NCBI RefSeq assembly: GCF_027580225.2
Contig: NC_073346.2
Coordinates: 620,001 to 684,000, forward strand
Direction of reading: 5' to 3'
Length of the DNA stretch: 64,000 nucleotides
From: Misgurnus anguillicaudatus
Taxonomy: Eukaryota; Chordata; Actinopteri; Cypriniformes; Cobitidae
Shown here: positions 11,684 through 23,084 of the stretch, piece by piece
Position numbering within the stretch: the stretch's first letter is position 1
How the letters are laid out: each line of letters begins with the position of its first letter
Notes under the pieces: generated by a model
What the model was told of the DNA's origin: nothing
What the model saw: only the letters and a program-made list of their open reading frames with translations
The model's database searches: none
Made by a program: the position numbers and the translations under genes

Positions 11684-13366
11684 TGTAACAGATGGCTCAG
11701 AGTCAAATAGAGGCCATTGGGCATCTGGATTTCAACAGCCCTAAATTGTGATAGTTAGATAACCCTGTCTCCTTTGTTGACAATCGTGGAGATGTCTATC
11801 ACCTATCAAGGCTGTAAAGTGGGTGACAATTGAAACAAATGCCGTCGTAAAAGGAGGTTCAAAGGAATTCCATCAGAGCCGATCGAACGACGATCGCCAG
11901 AGACACAGCAGGGGGCACAGACTATATGTCTGTGATGAAACCACATTTGAAGATCACAATGAGCTGTTTAAATGTATATATATTTTATATCCCTTTACTG
12001 TATGATCATGTATGTGTGATGTAACTGTGTGTTAACACTTTAGTTAGATTTTGTTCACTGTAGCATGGTTCATATCTTAGGTATGAAATTATTATTCAAC
12101 GTGATCTTAAACCCATGTCTTGTCTAGTATCAAATTAACCTACTCTTTATTTCCTAATCATTTCTATGTATCATATTACCATTAAGCCGCATCAAAGTCA
12201 TTTAATATCGATTTGAAGAGTTATGGAAACAAACTTTTATCATTATGCAATTACGCAAATGTGATGTCTGAAAGAACAAAGGCTTGTTTCCCCGCGCGAT
12301 CGAACACTTCGCACATTGGTCATTCACCTAAAATGGGCTGGGCGCGTGAAAGGTCAAAACGGCCTATCGCCCAAGCCATCATTGCTTAATCTCTCAATCG
12401 CTCAATCGCTCAGTATCTCAGTCAGTGGCTTAGTTCACTCATGAGCGCTCAGTCGCCCGGTTACTCAGGTAACCCATCAGCGCAGTTTGGAAACTCGCTG
12501 AGACTCACCCAGAGTCCCTCGGATTCATCATCTTTTCTCTGAGCCCTGTCCTACTCTTCGGGACAGTCTTTCCTGGCTTTGCGCTAGAGTACGGAGAACC
12601 CCGCGGACCAATCCCCCCTACGAAACAAATTAACGGACTCCATCTTACGAACACATCTGGACTCTCTCTCTCTCTCTCCTTGCTCGCACCGCGCGCATCA
12701 GAAACTTTGCACCGCATCACAAAGAGCCAAACGCAAGTATAAACTCGTTTTACTCGCTGATGTTCAAGCTTTACCCCTTATGAAAATTAAGGCGATCCTT
12801 AGAGTTTTTCTGATGGTTTGTGCAGATGTTAAGTAATAGTGCTGTTGCCAATCTTTTACTCTCTCTCTAGTATTTTCAATCTTTTCTTTCTCATCTATGT
12901 TTTATGTTATTGTATGTGTGTATGTTTAGTTAGTCGTTAGGTGTACTTCGTTTTATAGTTAATAAACCGGTTTTGCATTTTCACAATTTAATTGTTTCTG
13001 TGTTCAATGCTCATGAAATTAAAGTCACTATTTCTGCCTTTTGATCCAGCTACACGCTGCGAGTAGCATTGTATATCAGTGAGAAGGTTATTTTAAAGCC
13101 CATGCAATTAACATTTCTTAGACGTTAATATACAATTATGGATATATGCCTTCGGTGGACGAACATATTAATTAATTGTTATTATTAATTCTGCTATGCC
13201 AGGTAAAACCTGATAAACTTGTATAGTTAATTACAGTTAATTATACATAATATTCCCTTTTGAGCTAAAATCTAAGATTCCCTTGGGAATCCCCGTAGTG
13301 TTTCGGTCGGAGGTTCATAGTGTTTCAAATAACGTTATTCCCCTCCTCCCGCACAAATTCGCTACA
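11684..13366 (+). repeat. 5' LTR
   Basis: Begins TGTAACAGATGGCT and ends TTCGCTACA. It matches the 3' LTR with few substitutions but has about four extra short blocks (near 11806, 12040, 12210 and 12828), which explain the 65-bp length difference. AATAAA is present near 12961. The TCGCTCAATCGCTCA-type tract near 12390 is low complexity. Small open frames in it are not genes. Confidence 0.9.
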
Positions 13367-13371
13367 TATAA

Positions 13372-13389
13372 TGGTGGAGAACGCGCGGG
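13372..13389 (+). other. putative tRNA primer-binding site
   Basis: TGGTGGAGAACGCGCGGG starts five bases after the 5' LTR. The leading TGG would pair with a tRNA CCA end. I cannot say which tRNA. Confidence 0.5.
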
Positions 13390-13640
13390 CAGATTTAAAC
13401 ATTATTTTCTGAGCAAACCAGTTACAAATCAAAGGTGTTTTTGCATTGTGTGAATGAAAAAGAACTATCAGCTATAACTGATTTCGTTCTTTCTTTGTAT
13501 GAATGAAAATGTATTTTCCTGTATCATTTTCAGGACGTAACAGACTCGCGCCCCTGTTATGTATAGTTAACTGCAGTCTTTAAGGTAACCGTGTAAAAAC
13601 CCTTTGATACGCTGCATTACCGTCTGATTCCGCCTAATAA

Positions 13641-13928
13641 ATGGTAAATGGTAAATGGTAAATGGACTGCATTTATATAGCGCTTTTAACAGACCTATGG
13701 CCATCCAAAGCGCTTTACAATTAGCCTCACATTCACCCATTCACACGCACATTCATACACCAACGGCGGTGTCAGCCATGCAAGGCGCCAGCCAGCACGT
13801 CGGGAGCAGCTGGGGTTAGGTGTCTTGCTCAAGGACACGTCGACACTTGGTCCGGTGGAGCTGGGGATTGAACCACCAACCTTCCGGTTTGTAGGCAACC
13901 TACATGAACCACTGAGCCACTGCCGCCC
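13641..13928 (-). mobile_element. tRNA-derived SINE
   Basis: Read on the minus strand, the head contains an A-box-like TGGCTCAGTGGTT (13907-13919) and a B box GGTTCAATCCCC (13863-13874), the internal RNA polymerase III promoter of tRNA-derived SINEs. The 3' end is a (TTTACCA)n tail at 13641-13666, preceded by TATATAAATGCAGTCC. It sits inside the retroelement leader and is therefore younger than that copy. Confidence 0.75.
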
Positions 13929-16005
13929 AAAAAGTAGAATTCCTTTATTTAGAGCGAAGCGGTGGTCGAGTGAGTACTCCCATCTGATAAGGCCTTTTTG
14001 TTAAATCTCCAGGAAATTATTACAATTAGAGAAGCTGTCTATTTGTATGTTTCCATTTTTATTCACGTGCGTGGATTTTTAAAATTGTAAGCATCGAGGG
14101 TAAGACTTTTCAATTTAAAAGAGATGAAAACTTGATCAAGTATTTATAGTCACAACGTATGATAAACCACGTTGGACTCTTGTTTATTTCGTGTCCCGGT
14201 AACGTAAGCCAAAAGAGGCACCGGCCAAACATGAGCGAATTACATCCGTCGTCTTAGCAACGCAGCGGCCGCCGATGCAATTACTGTATAGAAGTGAATC
14301 TTTGTCAGTTTAAAGCGTACTACCTAGTTCTAACACTAGATGTCAGTCTTGAGTGTCTAACACTTCTCCTTCTCCATTACTTTACCCCTGACTTCCGCCT
14401 TCTTTGTTTGTTGGGCGAAATATCGCCATCTAGTGGGAAAAGCTCGTTTGGTCCTCTCATAAACTCTTTTGGGAGTGTGTGACAGGAGTCAAACTTGGAT
14501 TTTTGACCTTACTTCAATAACTAGGTTATTCTACTACTTTGTAGTTTTATTTCCTACATATTGAATGTTATGGTCTTAAATGATAAATAATAATTAGTAT
14601 TGCTGTGGCTTTATTAATTTATTATTTCTTTATTTAATTTTTATTTTTGATTTATTTTATTTTGATTTTTTTTTTTTTTTGCTGTTCTCTCTCACTCCTT
14701 ACTCTCCTGTCTCTTTTCTATTGTAGAGATTGTATTTTAATTAAGTTTAAATTTAAATTCAATGCAGTTTGATTTATTTAAAATTTTAATTGAATCAATT
14801 CTTTACTGTGAATAGAATTCAGCCCCATAAGTCCCATTCTCAGTGAATTCATTTATGTTTTAACTGGTGCAATAGGATAAGCCCCTGTGCATCTCTTGAA
14901 AGCTAACACTTGATAGATGAATCAGAGGCTTCGCCAGCAGTGAGTTCTACAAGAGACCGGTCCCGCTGAACTGACTCGAGTGTGTACAGTCGGGGTGCTG
15001 CGGTAGCTCCCTCCTTTTAGCACCTTAGGCAGCAAGACACAGTGCAACCTCTGCCACCGGGCACTCCAATCGCTAACCTTGCCAGCTGACACACAAAATC
15101 CCTAGCGGCAGTGCCAGTTGGTAGGTGACACCTTTGAGTGCTGCCCGGCGGTGTGAAGGGTGTGACTGTTAAGCGGTCGAGGTGGGGAGGGCAGAAGGCC
15201 CGGCACTCTTGGCTGCGTGCTCAGTGAAGCGCCTTGTCTCTGTGTTCCACCCTGGGTTTCCTTAAATAGTCAACGAGTGTTGGTGTAAAAGAGATGCACT
15301 TTTCTCCCCTCTGTAGCCACTAGAGGCACCAGATCCCTATCAGGTTGGATCTAGCCCAGCCAATCTAGCTAAGCCACTCCCCTAACTCGCATGACTCCAT
15401 AGTGCCCTCTTCCTGCAAGGCCCTGTCATCAAATTTAGGGTAGAGAACCTGCTGAGCTGAAACAGGAAACACCTTTTTCCACCTCCTATCCTCTTCATTC
15501 TCCAAGCCTTAGAACTTCGTCTGTTGGCTGTCTCAATTCCCATTTTCAGTTTATTTTATTATTTTTATTTATTTAATTTTTTTTATTATTATTTATTTGT
15601 TTTCTTTCCTCTCCTTTTTCCCTTTCCTGTTTCATTTCATTTCCAGCAACCTATCCTCCTCATTCTTTTATTTTGTTTTATTTTTATCATTATAATTAAT
15701 TAATTTTAATTATTTTGATTCACTTTATTTTGGGTTGAAAGAGCAAAACTGCACAAACCATTAGGAGAATTCATTAGTAATACGTTCGAATAACCAAATG
15801 TCCAAGGCGACCTATAGGTTTTAACAAAGCGTCAAATTACTAAAATTTTTCCCTTATTTCCTCACACTGATTATCTGTGCCGCCGGAGAAAGGCCCTGAT
15901 AGTAAGCTCATAGCCCATATATATATATATATTATTGCCGTAGCTCGCTGAACTGTGCGGACTCGCATTGGCTCTTTGTGTTTTCTCTTCTATCAGTGTG
16001 CCAAC

Positions 16006-16809
16006 ATGTCCAGATTACCAAGCCCTGTCAACCACTGGGACCAGCTAGAGGCCTGGCTCAGCGCTGTGACATCTAAACTCCTGCCCAACCTCGCCAAAGA
16101 ACTGCAACACCTGGAAAGAGAGCAACTCGACGGCACCCTGGACAAGTTCATAGCCCACGACCCAACGAGGAGCTACAGTCACAAGGATATAGCCAAGATC
16201 ACAGCTGCCATCGCTCACAACCTCATCATCCAGCCTAAACTGGGTGAAAGGAACATCGCCCAACTGAAACAGGATGCAGCAGCCCTACAGCTCCAAGCAG
16301 CAGAGGCACGGAGGAATCAGGAGGACGCACAGAATCGTCTAGATCAGCTGACACAGGGATTAGAGATTCAACAACCATCAACGGAGGAGGAGCACTGGAG
16401 GCTAAAGGACAAGATTAGACAACTCCAAGAGGCCTTGTCAAAACTCCGCACAGACACCGAGCACAAGGAGCAACAGGAAAAGACAGCCAGAGAAGAGCTG
16501 TCTGGAAAGCTCCAGCAGGCTGAACATCTTCTGGGGAGACCAAAGGCAAAACTGAAGGAACGTGATGCCAAGCTGAAGGCCTGTGAGAATCACCTGCGAG
16601 CGTCTCGAGATGAAGGTCGAGCTCTGGCTCAGCAACGAGACCAGGCTAGGGACGACCTTGACTCCACCCAAAGAGAACTCATTTATGCATATAAACTGCA
16701 AGCTGGGCGAGTAAGGGAAAAAGCAACCTTTCCCTTTCTTTCAACCAGTGAGCCTGCACCCCCCCACCAAAGCTTTTCTGTTGAAAAGGGGGGCGGGAGC
16801 CCACTGTAA
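16006..16809 (+). pseudogene. gag: gag N-terminal part (coiled coil)
   Basis: The first ATG in good context opens 267 codons ending at TAA 16807-16809. The product is Gln/Glu/Lys/Arg-rich with long heptad stretches from about residue 80 to 220, expected to form a coiled coil as in matrix-like gag regions. After the TAA the same frame stays open through 17175 into capsid-like sequence, so the TAA is a single interruption of gag rather than its natural end. It could be a nonsense mutation or, less likely, a read-through codon. Confidence 0.6.
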
Positions 16810-17513
16810 AAGACATCAGCCAGCATCCCCGAACCTCTCACTACCACATGGGGGTGGGGACAGACAAATTTCCCAAGGTCACTTGCAGACATGCCCGGCG
16901 TGGCACCCAAAGACCTCGACAAGCTGGCTAGAAATATCCCAACATTTACCCCAGAGCCTGCAGGTGGCCATGATATCCACTCTTACCTGCAGTACATTGA
17001 CTTTTATTTGCAAACACTGCCAAATGTAACCACAAGAGACAAACTGTATCTGCTACGGGTTACTTCCAGTCGTGAGGTGAGGAGTTTCCTTGACCGGCAG
17101 CCAGAAAATGTCAAGATGGATTACAAGCAGCTGCAAAAGGCTTTAATAGAAGAGTTTTCGGATCCAGAGTCATAACAAGGACTTGTTTCAGCGATGGACC
17201 TCAAACAGAGCAGAACGAAACTCCACAGGCCTACTACAACAGACTCAGGCGAGCTTACTTTGGCTCACGGAATGAGCCAGGAATGGAGGAGGACTTTAAC
17301 TTCAGGACCCTTTTCCTGCGAAATCTTCACTTCACAGTAAGCCAACACTTAGGGGTTATGACCTGCCCTCGCACGATGACAACCAGGCAGCTGCGGGACT
17401 TGGCCCAGAAAGCTTACGGTAAACAAAGAGCGGCCTCTGAAAAGACTGTTAAAAACCCTGTCATTCTCCCTGTCTCTGAACTGTACCCTGAACTACCACT
17501 GGAGGGCGCATGA
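16810..17513 (+). pseudogene. gag: gag capsid-like part, frameshifted
   Basis: 16810-17175 continues the gag frame (DIHSYLQYIDFYLQTLPNV, REVRSFLDRQP), typical of capsid regions of fish LTR elements. At about 17176-17210 the reading frame changes and continues as AYYNRLRRAYFGSRNEPG and FLRNLHFTVSQHLGV to a TGA at 17511-17513. Function when intact: particle assembly. This copy cannot make a continuous gag. Confidence 0.65.
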
Positions 17514-17585
17514 CAGCGCCACAGTGAAAGACCTTTCAACAGAGGGCCAAGAGGGTCAAGAGACTTTACAGCCAGCCAGGAATGG

Positions 17586-18152
17586 TACGGCCATGAAGGG
17601 GCTCATCCCAAGCACCAAATGGGACGCGCCGAGAGGTCATGGAGCCGGCTAAACTCATCAGACAACCAGAAGGGTGGCGGCTCGTGGGAACCTGGCCGAC
17701 GACCTAGAGGTAACCGTCCTGCACCTGGCAGATCAAATACTGGTAACAGTCAACAGAGAGATCAGTCTCGATACACACAGAGCAAGGATAAGTCTGAACT
17801 ACCCCAGAAACAGAGTGACACAGACACGTCTGAAACAGCAGAGATTCTGAGAATATTGAAGGAGTTAATCCAAAAGAGGCCCCACAAGGAGGACCACGAA
17901 GACAAACCCGACTCCTTATTCAAAGACTTTGGCATACAAACAATATCTCAAACACCAACCAACCAAAGCCTGCAAGTACCAGAGAGTGCTGTGTTGAGTG
18001 TCTCTTTCCCTACAGAGTCACAGGAAACCAGCCTTGACTGCCTTCCCATTAATACAACAACCCCAGTACCAAGCCTCCTGGGAAACCTGATCGAAAGAGG
18101 GGAAGCTAAAAAGCTATATCTATCCATCACCTTGGAAAATGACCGGAGCTGA
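17586..18152 (+). pseudogene. gag C-terminal basic region and gag-protease linker
   Basis: A frame rich in Arg, Gly, Asn and Gln (RRPRGNRPAPGRSN) that suits a nucleic-acid-binding nucleocapsid region without a visible CCHC knuckle, followed by an acidic linker. It stops at 18150-18152 where the protease should start. Confidence 0.5.
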
Positions 18153-18567
18153 CCTAACGCTGATGTCATCCCAGCTTTTCACCAGACTCCAGAACAGAGC
18201 TAAGGCCCAAAATTTGACCCTTAAACCCCAAAGGTGTATGCTGAATGTGCAGTCTTACTGCCAGACTGAAATTCAACTGCAACAGGTGATTCCCATCCAC
18301 CTGACAGTCGGTCCTATGAGCATCATACACCCTGTGTACATCTCACCAATGGACTCATACCCTCTCCTCATTGGCAAAGACCTGCTAGACCGCTTTGAAC
18401 CCTTAATGGACTTTAAACAGTTAAAAATTTGGGCTCAAGTGCGAGAACCTTTACTCTTTCTATCAGGCACCTGCTGCGCATACAACACAACATCCTCTGG
18501 TATGTCCCTGATGACCGCACTACACCTGCGCTTGTGGTTCCTCAGGCCCATAGGGGGGTCATACTAA
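18139..18567 (+). pseudogene. retropepsin remnant
   Basis: The frame overlaps the previous one by 14 bases. It starts at the active-site turn, but the catalytic Asp of the usual DTG reads Met (MTGADLTLM), apparently after a small deletion. The C-terminal LLIGKDLL motif is typical of retropepsin-like proteases. After about 18460 it passes to sequence not belonging to protease, at the point where reverse transcriptase has been deleted. Confidence 0.55.
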
Positions 18568-19250
18568 TGTATGCGCATGACACAGCATGTGCCGCACACC
18601 ACCGCACAAAAGCCACATATGAAACACCGAAACAGGTGGCATACTGGCCTGGAATACAGCACAATGTAGCAGAACACATCAAGGAATGTCTGGTTTGCTG
18701 CCAGTTCCAACCGGCTAAGCCAAACCATGGAGCACCACTTCAAAAAAGAGGTGTCAACTTCCCATTGTCAGACCTCCAGATAGACTGGGTTGGACCATTA
18801 CCCAGGTCAACGAGGGGCAACAAATACTTTCTCACAGTCATCTGCAAATTCACAAAGTTGGTAGAATGCTTTCCAGCACCCAATGACACCACTCACCAGT
18901 ATCTGGATGAACTTCATCTGGGAACGACCTTCACTTTTCAAACGACTAAGATCTGGTACTGCAGTTTTGCTCAGCCAATTCAGACAGCTCACCGTCAACT
19001 GTCAAAGAAATTTCTGCCACACTGGACAGGACCTCATGAAATTGTGGACAAACTCTCCCCTATTGCATACCAGATCAAGATGGGCAGGAGTCAGAAGGAA
19101 CCAATTTTCAGATGGGTCCACCAGAACCAAGTCAAGAGACACTCAACATTGTGGCATGACAGTAAAGGGGGGACGAGCACTAACCAGGCCAAACTCCCTC
19201 CGCACTGCCTCATCACTAGAACTCTGCCACCTAGAAAACGGACGCTAATG
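18470..19250 (+). pseudogene. integrase remnant (core mostly deleted)
   Basis: The frame contains an HHCC zinc-binding region (paired His in AHDTACAAHH, then ECLVCCQF), the first catalytic-core segment (LQIDWVGPLPR, giving the first Asp), and then jumps after about 18885 to a C-terminal GPY/F-type module (FLPHWTGPHEIVDKL). The second Asp and the Glu of the DDE triad are missing. The reading frame stays open across the deletion and on into env, which is why one 633-codon frame covers both. Confidence 0.65.
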
Positions 19251-19328
19251 AAAAGAAAGCAAACTGTCCTGACCAAACAAGGACCCGTAGCGCTCACCTA
19301 TTGTTCCTTCTCTCTCTCTGTCACCAGG

Positions 19329-20330
19329 ATGCTGCTGTGGATCACTGTTCTGTACATCAGCCTACAGGGGGGATGGTCGCAACCTGAAATCATGTCGCCG
19401 GGTCCCGCCTCAGGCATTGTCCTTAAAGAGCAACCTGGACTCCTGATCACGAACTGCAGAACACATAGCCAAAAAGTCTATGTCCGACTCAACCCCCGTG
19501 ATGTCTACAGAGCACACTACACAGCATCAGCACCAGAAACCAGTTGGGCAGGAGAACGATGGGCGCAGAACGCTATGTTTCACGCAGAGGCCGATATCAA
19601 ACACATGCTATACCCACTTCAGAAGATGACGGTCACACAGGCAGGTCTTTGCGGACAAACCAAGCATCCCATGCGGTTCCAGGGAGCCCTACTCGGAGCC
19701 GCCGCAGCAGCCATTCCACCCTGCCTGGTACCCCTAAGCCTGGTACAGACCATTTTATCCTCTGCCACTGCAGGCCCAACAAAAACCCTGCAGGCGCATC
19801 TGGCCTACTCCCTAGGTAGCGCAATCCCACTAAGCATAGCCCCTGAACAAGGCGAACTTGCTTTTCTGATAAACCTGCCAATCATCGAGTCACACAACAT
19901 CTACAGACTCAAAGACATTGTCAATGTTGGCTTCTGGCAGGGAAACACCCACATCAGAATACGCACCCCCACTGTTGTGGCTTACCATGACAGCAACGAA
20001 CAGCTGTACCTTGCACCAAACCTTCGCATGTGCAGCCTTACTAAGGACATTCATTATCTCTGCCCCAGCAAACCTTTCCTTCGGGACAACACGGATGGCA
20101 TCTGTGGGCTGCGACCCATGAAGATTGACTCTCGTTGTCCTGCCTCAGCTAAACCACGAGACGAGGTCACTAACACCCAAGCTGAGATCGTAGGTGACCG
20201 ATGGCTGGTCAACACCCCAGCCAGCACGGCCACTTTGACCTACAACCAACACGACAGCCACCCGCATCAGTCTACCAAACCAGACGATGTGGATTCAAGT
20301 TCCAAAAGGTGCGATTCTTCACATCGATGA
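19329..20330 (+). pseudogene. env: env-like gene, 5' part
   Basis: An ATG at 19329 follows directly on a strong splice acceptor (pyrimidine run then CAG at 19325-19327), as expected for a spliced env message. A hydrophobic signal-like segment (LLWITVLYISLQGG) starts the product. An alanine-rich hydrophobic stretch (GALLGAAAAAIPP) lies in the middle, and paired cysteines follow. The pattern of the second half is reminiscent of F-like/errantivirus envelope proteins, from memory of that family only. The frame stops at TGA 20328-20330 after a frameshift near 20240. Confidence 0.5.
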
Positions 20331-20879
20331 ACTCGCACTCTATCACCTTCCCAGTGAGGAGTACCACACCGAACTGGAATTTTCAACTTTCTTCAGGGAC
20401 CACAACTTCAGACCATGAACTGGAGATGAAGATTGCAGAAGGGGGGACCCAACTAATTGATGTCACGCCCATCGACACCGGCACCTCCAGGCACTTGCTC
20501 GCATGCCAGCTATGCACAGCCTCCCTGTTGTCCGAGCCTGGACCGCCGCTGACATGGTACTGTGCCTCTCCACAGGAGTAGGATACGCCCTTACTCTTGG
20601 CCTCACTTTCATCCTGTACCGAAGAGTCAGTGGGATGCAGGAAACAGTGAACATGTGCACAGCTGCCGTCCCTCAACCCTTCAAGCGGAACCGTGGGAAG
20701 CAAGACACACAAGCCAAGCAAGAGCCCAACCTCATTGAAATCACCCCTCTGCACGCCGAAGCGCTGCAGAAAATTAAGATACACCTGCCATCCAGACCAA
20801 ATGACCTGTCAAACCATCGCCTATTGAACCATCGCCCACCAAAGTCTCTCAAGACCCTGGTGGCCATGAAGGGGGGATA
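20331..20879 (+). pseudogene. env: env-like gene, 3' part with transmembrane segment
   Basis: Env continues in other frames with at least two breaks (near 20240 and between about 20400 and 20500). The last frame (20503 onward) has a membrane-spanning stretch (CLSTGVGYALTLGLTFILY) followed by basic residues and a charged tail, as in an envelope transmembrane subunit. It reads into the 3' LTR, which starts at 20880. Not functional as it stands. Confidence 0.5.
20868..20879 (+). other. polypurine tract
   Basis: GAAGGGGGGATA sits immediately before the 3' LTR, where plus-strand DNA synthesis would start. Confidence 0.75.
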
Positions 20880-22497
20880 TGTAACAGATGGCTCGGAGTC
20901 AAATAGAGGCCATTGGGCATCTGGATTTCAACAGCCCTAAAATTGTGATAGTTGATAACCCTGTCTCCTTTGTTGACAATCGTGGAGATTTAAAGTGGGT
21001 GACAATTAAAACAAATGCCGTCGTAAAAGGAGGTTCAAAGGAATTCCATCAGAGCCGATCGAACGACGATCGCCAGAGACACAGCAGGGGGCACAGACTA
21101 TATGTCTGTGATGAAACCACATATGAAGATCACAATGAGCTGTTTAAATGTATATATATATGTTATATCCCTTTACTGCATGATCATGTATGTGTGATGT
21201 AACTGTGTGTTAAGTTAGATTTTGTTCACTGTAGCATGGTTCATATCTTAGGTATGAAATTATTATTCAACGTGATCTTAAACCCATGTCTTGTCTAGTA
21301 TCAAATTAACCTACTCTTTATTTCCTAATCATTTCTATGTATCATATTACCATTAAGCCGCATCAATGTCATTTAATATCTTTTATCATTATGCAATTAC
21401 GCAAATGTGATGTCTGAAAGAACAAAGGCTTGTTTCCCCGCGCGATCGAACACTTCGCACATTGGTCATTCACCTAAAATGGGCTGGGCGCGTGAAAGGT
21501 CAGAACGGCCTATCGCCCAAGCCATCATTGCTCAATCTCTCAATCGCTCAATCGCTCATTGTCTCAGTCAGTGGCTTAGTTCACTCATGAGCGCTCAGTC
21601 GCCCGGTTACTCAGGTAACCCGCCAGCGCAGTTTAGAAACTCGCTGAGACTCACCCAGAGTCCCTCGGATTCATCATCTTTTCTCTGAGCCCTTTCCTAC
21701 TCTTCGGGACAGTCTTTCCTGGCTTTGCGCTAGAGTTCGGAAAACCATGCGGACCAATCCGCCCTACGAAACAACTTAACGGACTCCATCTTACGAACAC
21801 ATCTGGACTCTCTCTCTCTCTCCTTGCTCGCACCGCGCGCATCAGAAACTTTGCACCGCATCACAAAGAGCCAAACGCAAGTATAAACTCGTTTTACTCG
21901 CTGATGTTCAAGCTTTACCCCTTATGAAAATTAAGGCGATCCTTAGAGATTTTCCGATGGTTTGTGCAGATGCTATTGCCAATCTTTTACTCTCTCTCTA
22001 GTATTTTCAATCTTTTCTTTCTCATCTATGTTTTATGTTATTGTATGTGTGTATGTTTAGTTAGTCGTTATGTGTACTTCGTTTTATAGTTAATAAACCG
22101 GTTTTGCATTTTCACAATTTAATTGTTTCTGTGTTCAATGCTCATGAAATTAAAGTCACTATTTCTGCCTTTTGATCCAGCTACACGCTGCGAGTAGCAT
22201 TGTATATAAGTGAGAAGGTTATTTTAAAGCCCATGCAATTAACATTTCTTAGACGTTAATATACAATTATGGATATATGCCTTCGGTGGACGAACATATT
22301 AATTAATTGTTATTATTAATTCTGCTACGCCAGGTAAAACCTGATAAACTTGTATAATTAATTACAGTTAATTATACATAATATTCCCTTTTGAGCTAAA
22401 ATCTAAGATTCCCTTGGGAATCCCCGTAGTGTTTCGGTCGGAGGTTCATAGTGTTTCAAATAACGTTATTCCCCTCCTCCCGCACAAATTCGCTACA
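20880..22497 (+). repeat. 3' LTR
   Basis: Direct repeat of 11684-13366, 1618 bp, starting TGTAACAGATGGCT and ending TTCGCTACA. It carries AATAAA near 22093. The open frames inside it are coincidental and are shared with the 5' copy. Confidence 0.9.
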
Positions 22498-23080
22498 AGT
22501 TATAATGGGTTTTGAAAATGAATGAATCAAAAATGTACTAAATTCAGTGACAATCCGTGTTGTACAGTAAATTTCATTTTTATTCTTGGATTCTGTGATT
22601 CCGTTCACGTTTTCCACAATGAAGAAATCATAGGGCCCTAATTACATCCAGAAAGTCCATTCAAGTCTCTGTATGCAGCCAGACAGGACAGCAACCTATC
22701 AACGATCACATTATATGTTTGCACCTTATATCGCTGACTTCCATTAGGAATCTCTTCATTCTCCATGGACTCATCTGCAAATATCTTCCTTTTTCTCAAT
22801 CAAACTTTAATTAAAAAATATAGCTGCAAGCAGCGATGGCGGGCCCTTGCACATTTATCATCGCTTTACGGTGTTTCCCAGAAAACTATGCACAGTGGGC
22901 AAGTGCATCAATTGGGTAAATATCAGTGGACTATTTTAGGTTGTTACTTTTCCGTTTGGGGACTGTAAAAAATCTCTAACTTGTAGGTATCTAAAAAAAA
23001 ATTGAGATACTGATATTAAATGCCCTCTTTAATTGTTCAAATGAGGCAAATGTCCCATCTATATACAAGCAGATGTTTTG
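22498..23080. other. non-coding; contains the reverse end of a dispersed repeat
   Basis: No gene. AGCTGCAAGCAGCGATGGCG at 22822-22841 is the reverse-oriented end of the family described at 8620-11580. Confidence 0.5.
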
Positions 23081-23084
23081 GAAC

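Larger units (their letters stand above)
13367..16005 (+). other. long untranslated leader of the retroelement
   Basis: There are 2.6 kb between the primer site and the first gag ATG, unusually long even after subtracting the SINE at 13641-13928. Part is AT-rich with T runs (14610-14690, 15540-15720); part (14880-15440) is GC-richer and could be a structured packaging or splice region. No ORF was recognised. A short (AT)n tract is at 15916-15933. Confidence 0.55.
11684..22497 (+). mobile_element. env-bearing LTR retroelement, pol-deleted (10.8 kb)
   Basis: Two direct repeats of 1.68 and 1.62 kb enclose a primer-binding-site-like sequence, a 2.6-kb leader, gag remnants, a short protease remnant, a reduced integrase, an env-like gene and a polypurine tract. 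Reverse transcriptase and RNase H are missing: protease-type sequence passes almost directly into the integrase zinc-binding region near 18430-18560. Flanks share AGT/AGTT (11681-11684 and 22498-22501), compatible with a short target duplication though the exact terminal base is ambiguous. The gag and integrase style suggests a Ty3/gypsy-related or endogenous retrovirus lineage of fish. Long LTRs recall zebrafish bhikhari-type elements, but that is a hypothesis. All coding parts carry stops or frame changes, so the copy cannot be autonomous. Confidence 0.85.

Noticed and set aside
12390..12425. CRISPR-like short repeats
   Set aside because: Only a decayed octamer tract; no spacers, no regular spacing, and the genome is eukaryotic.
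13860..13925. possible tRNA gene (A and B boxes)
   Set aside because: There is no cloverleaf-closing acceptor stem and the sequence continues into a SINE body with a repeat tail.
21407..21688. 93-codon frame with a minus-strand partner, also near 12505-12720
   Set aside because: Inside the LTRs of the env-bearing element, composed of low-complexity TCGCTCAATCGC-type sequence; no product recognised.
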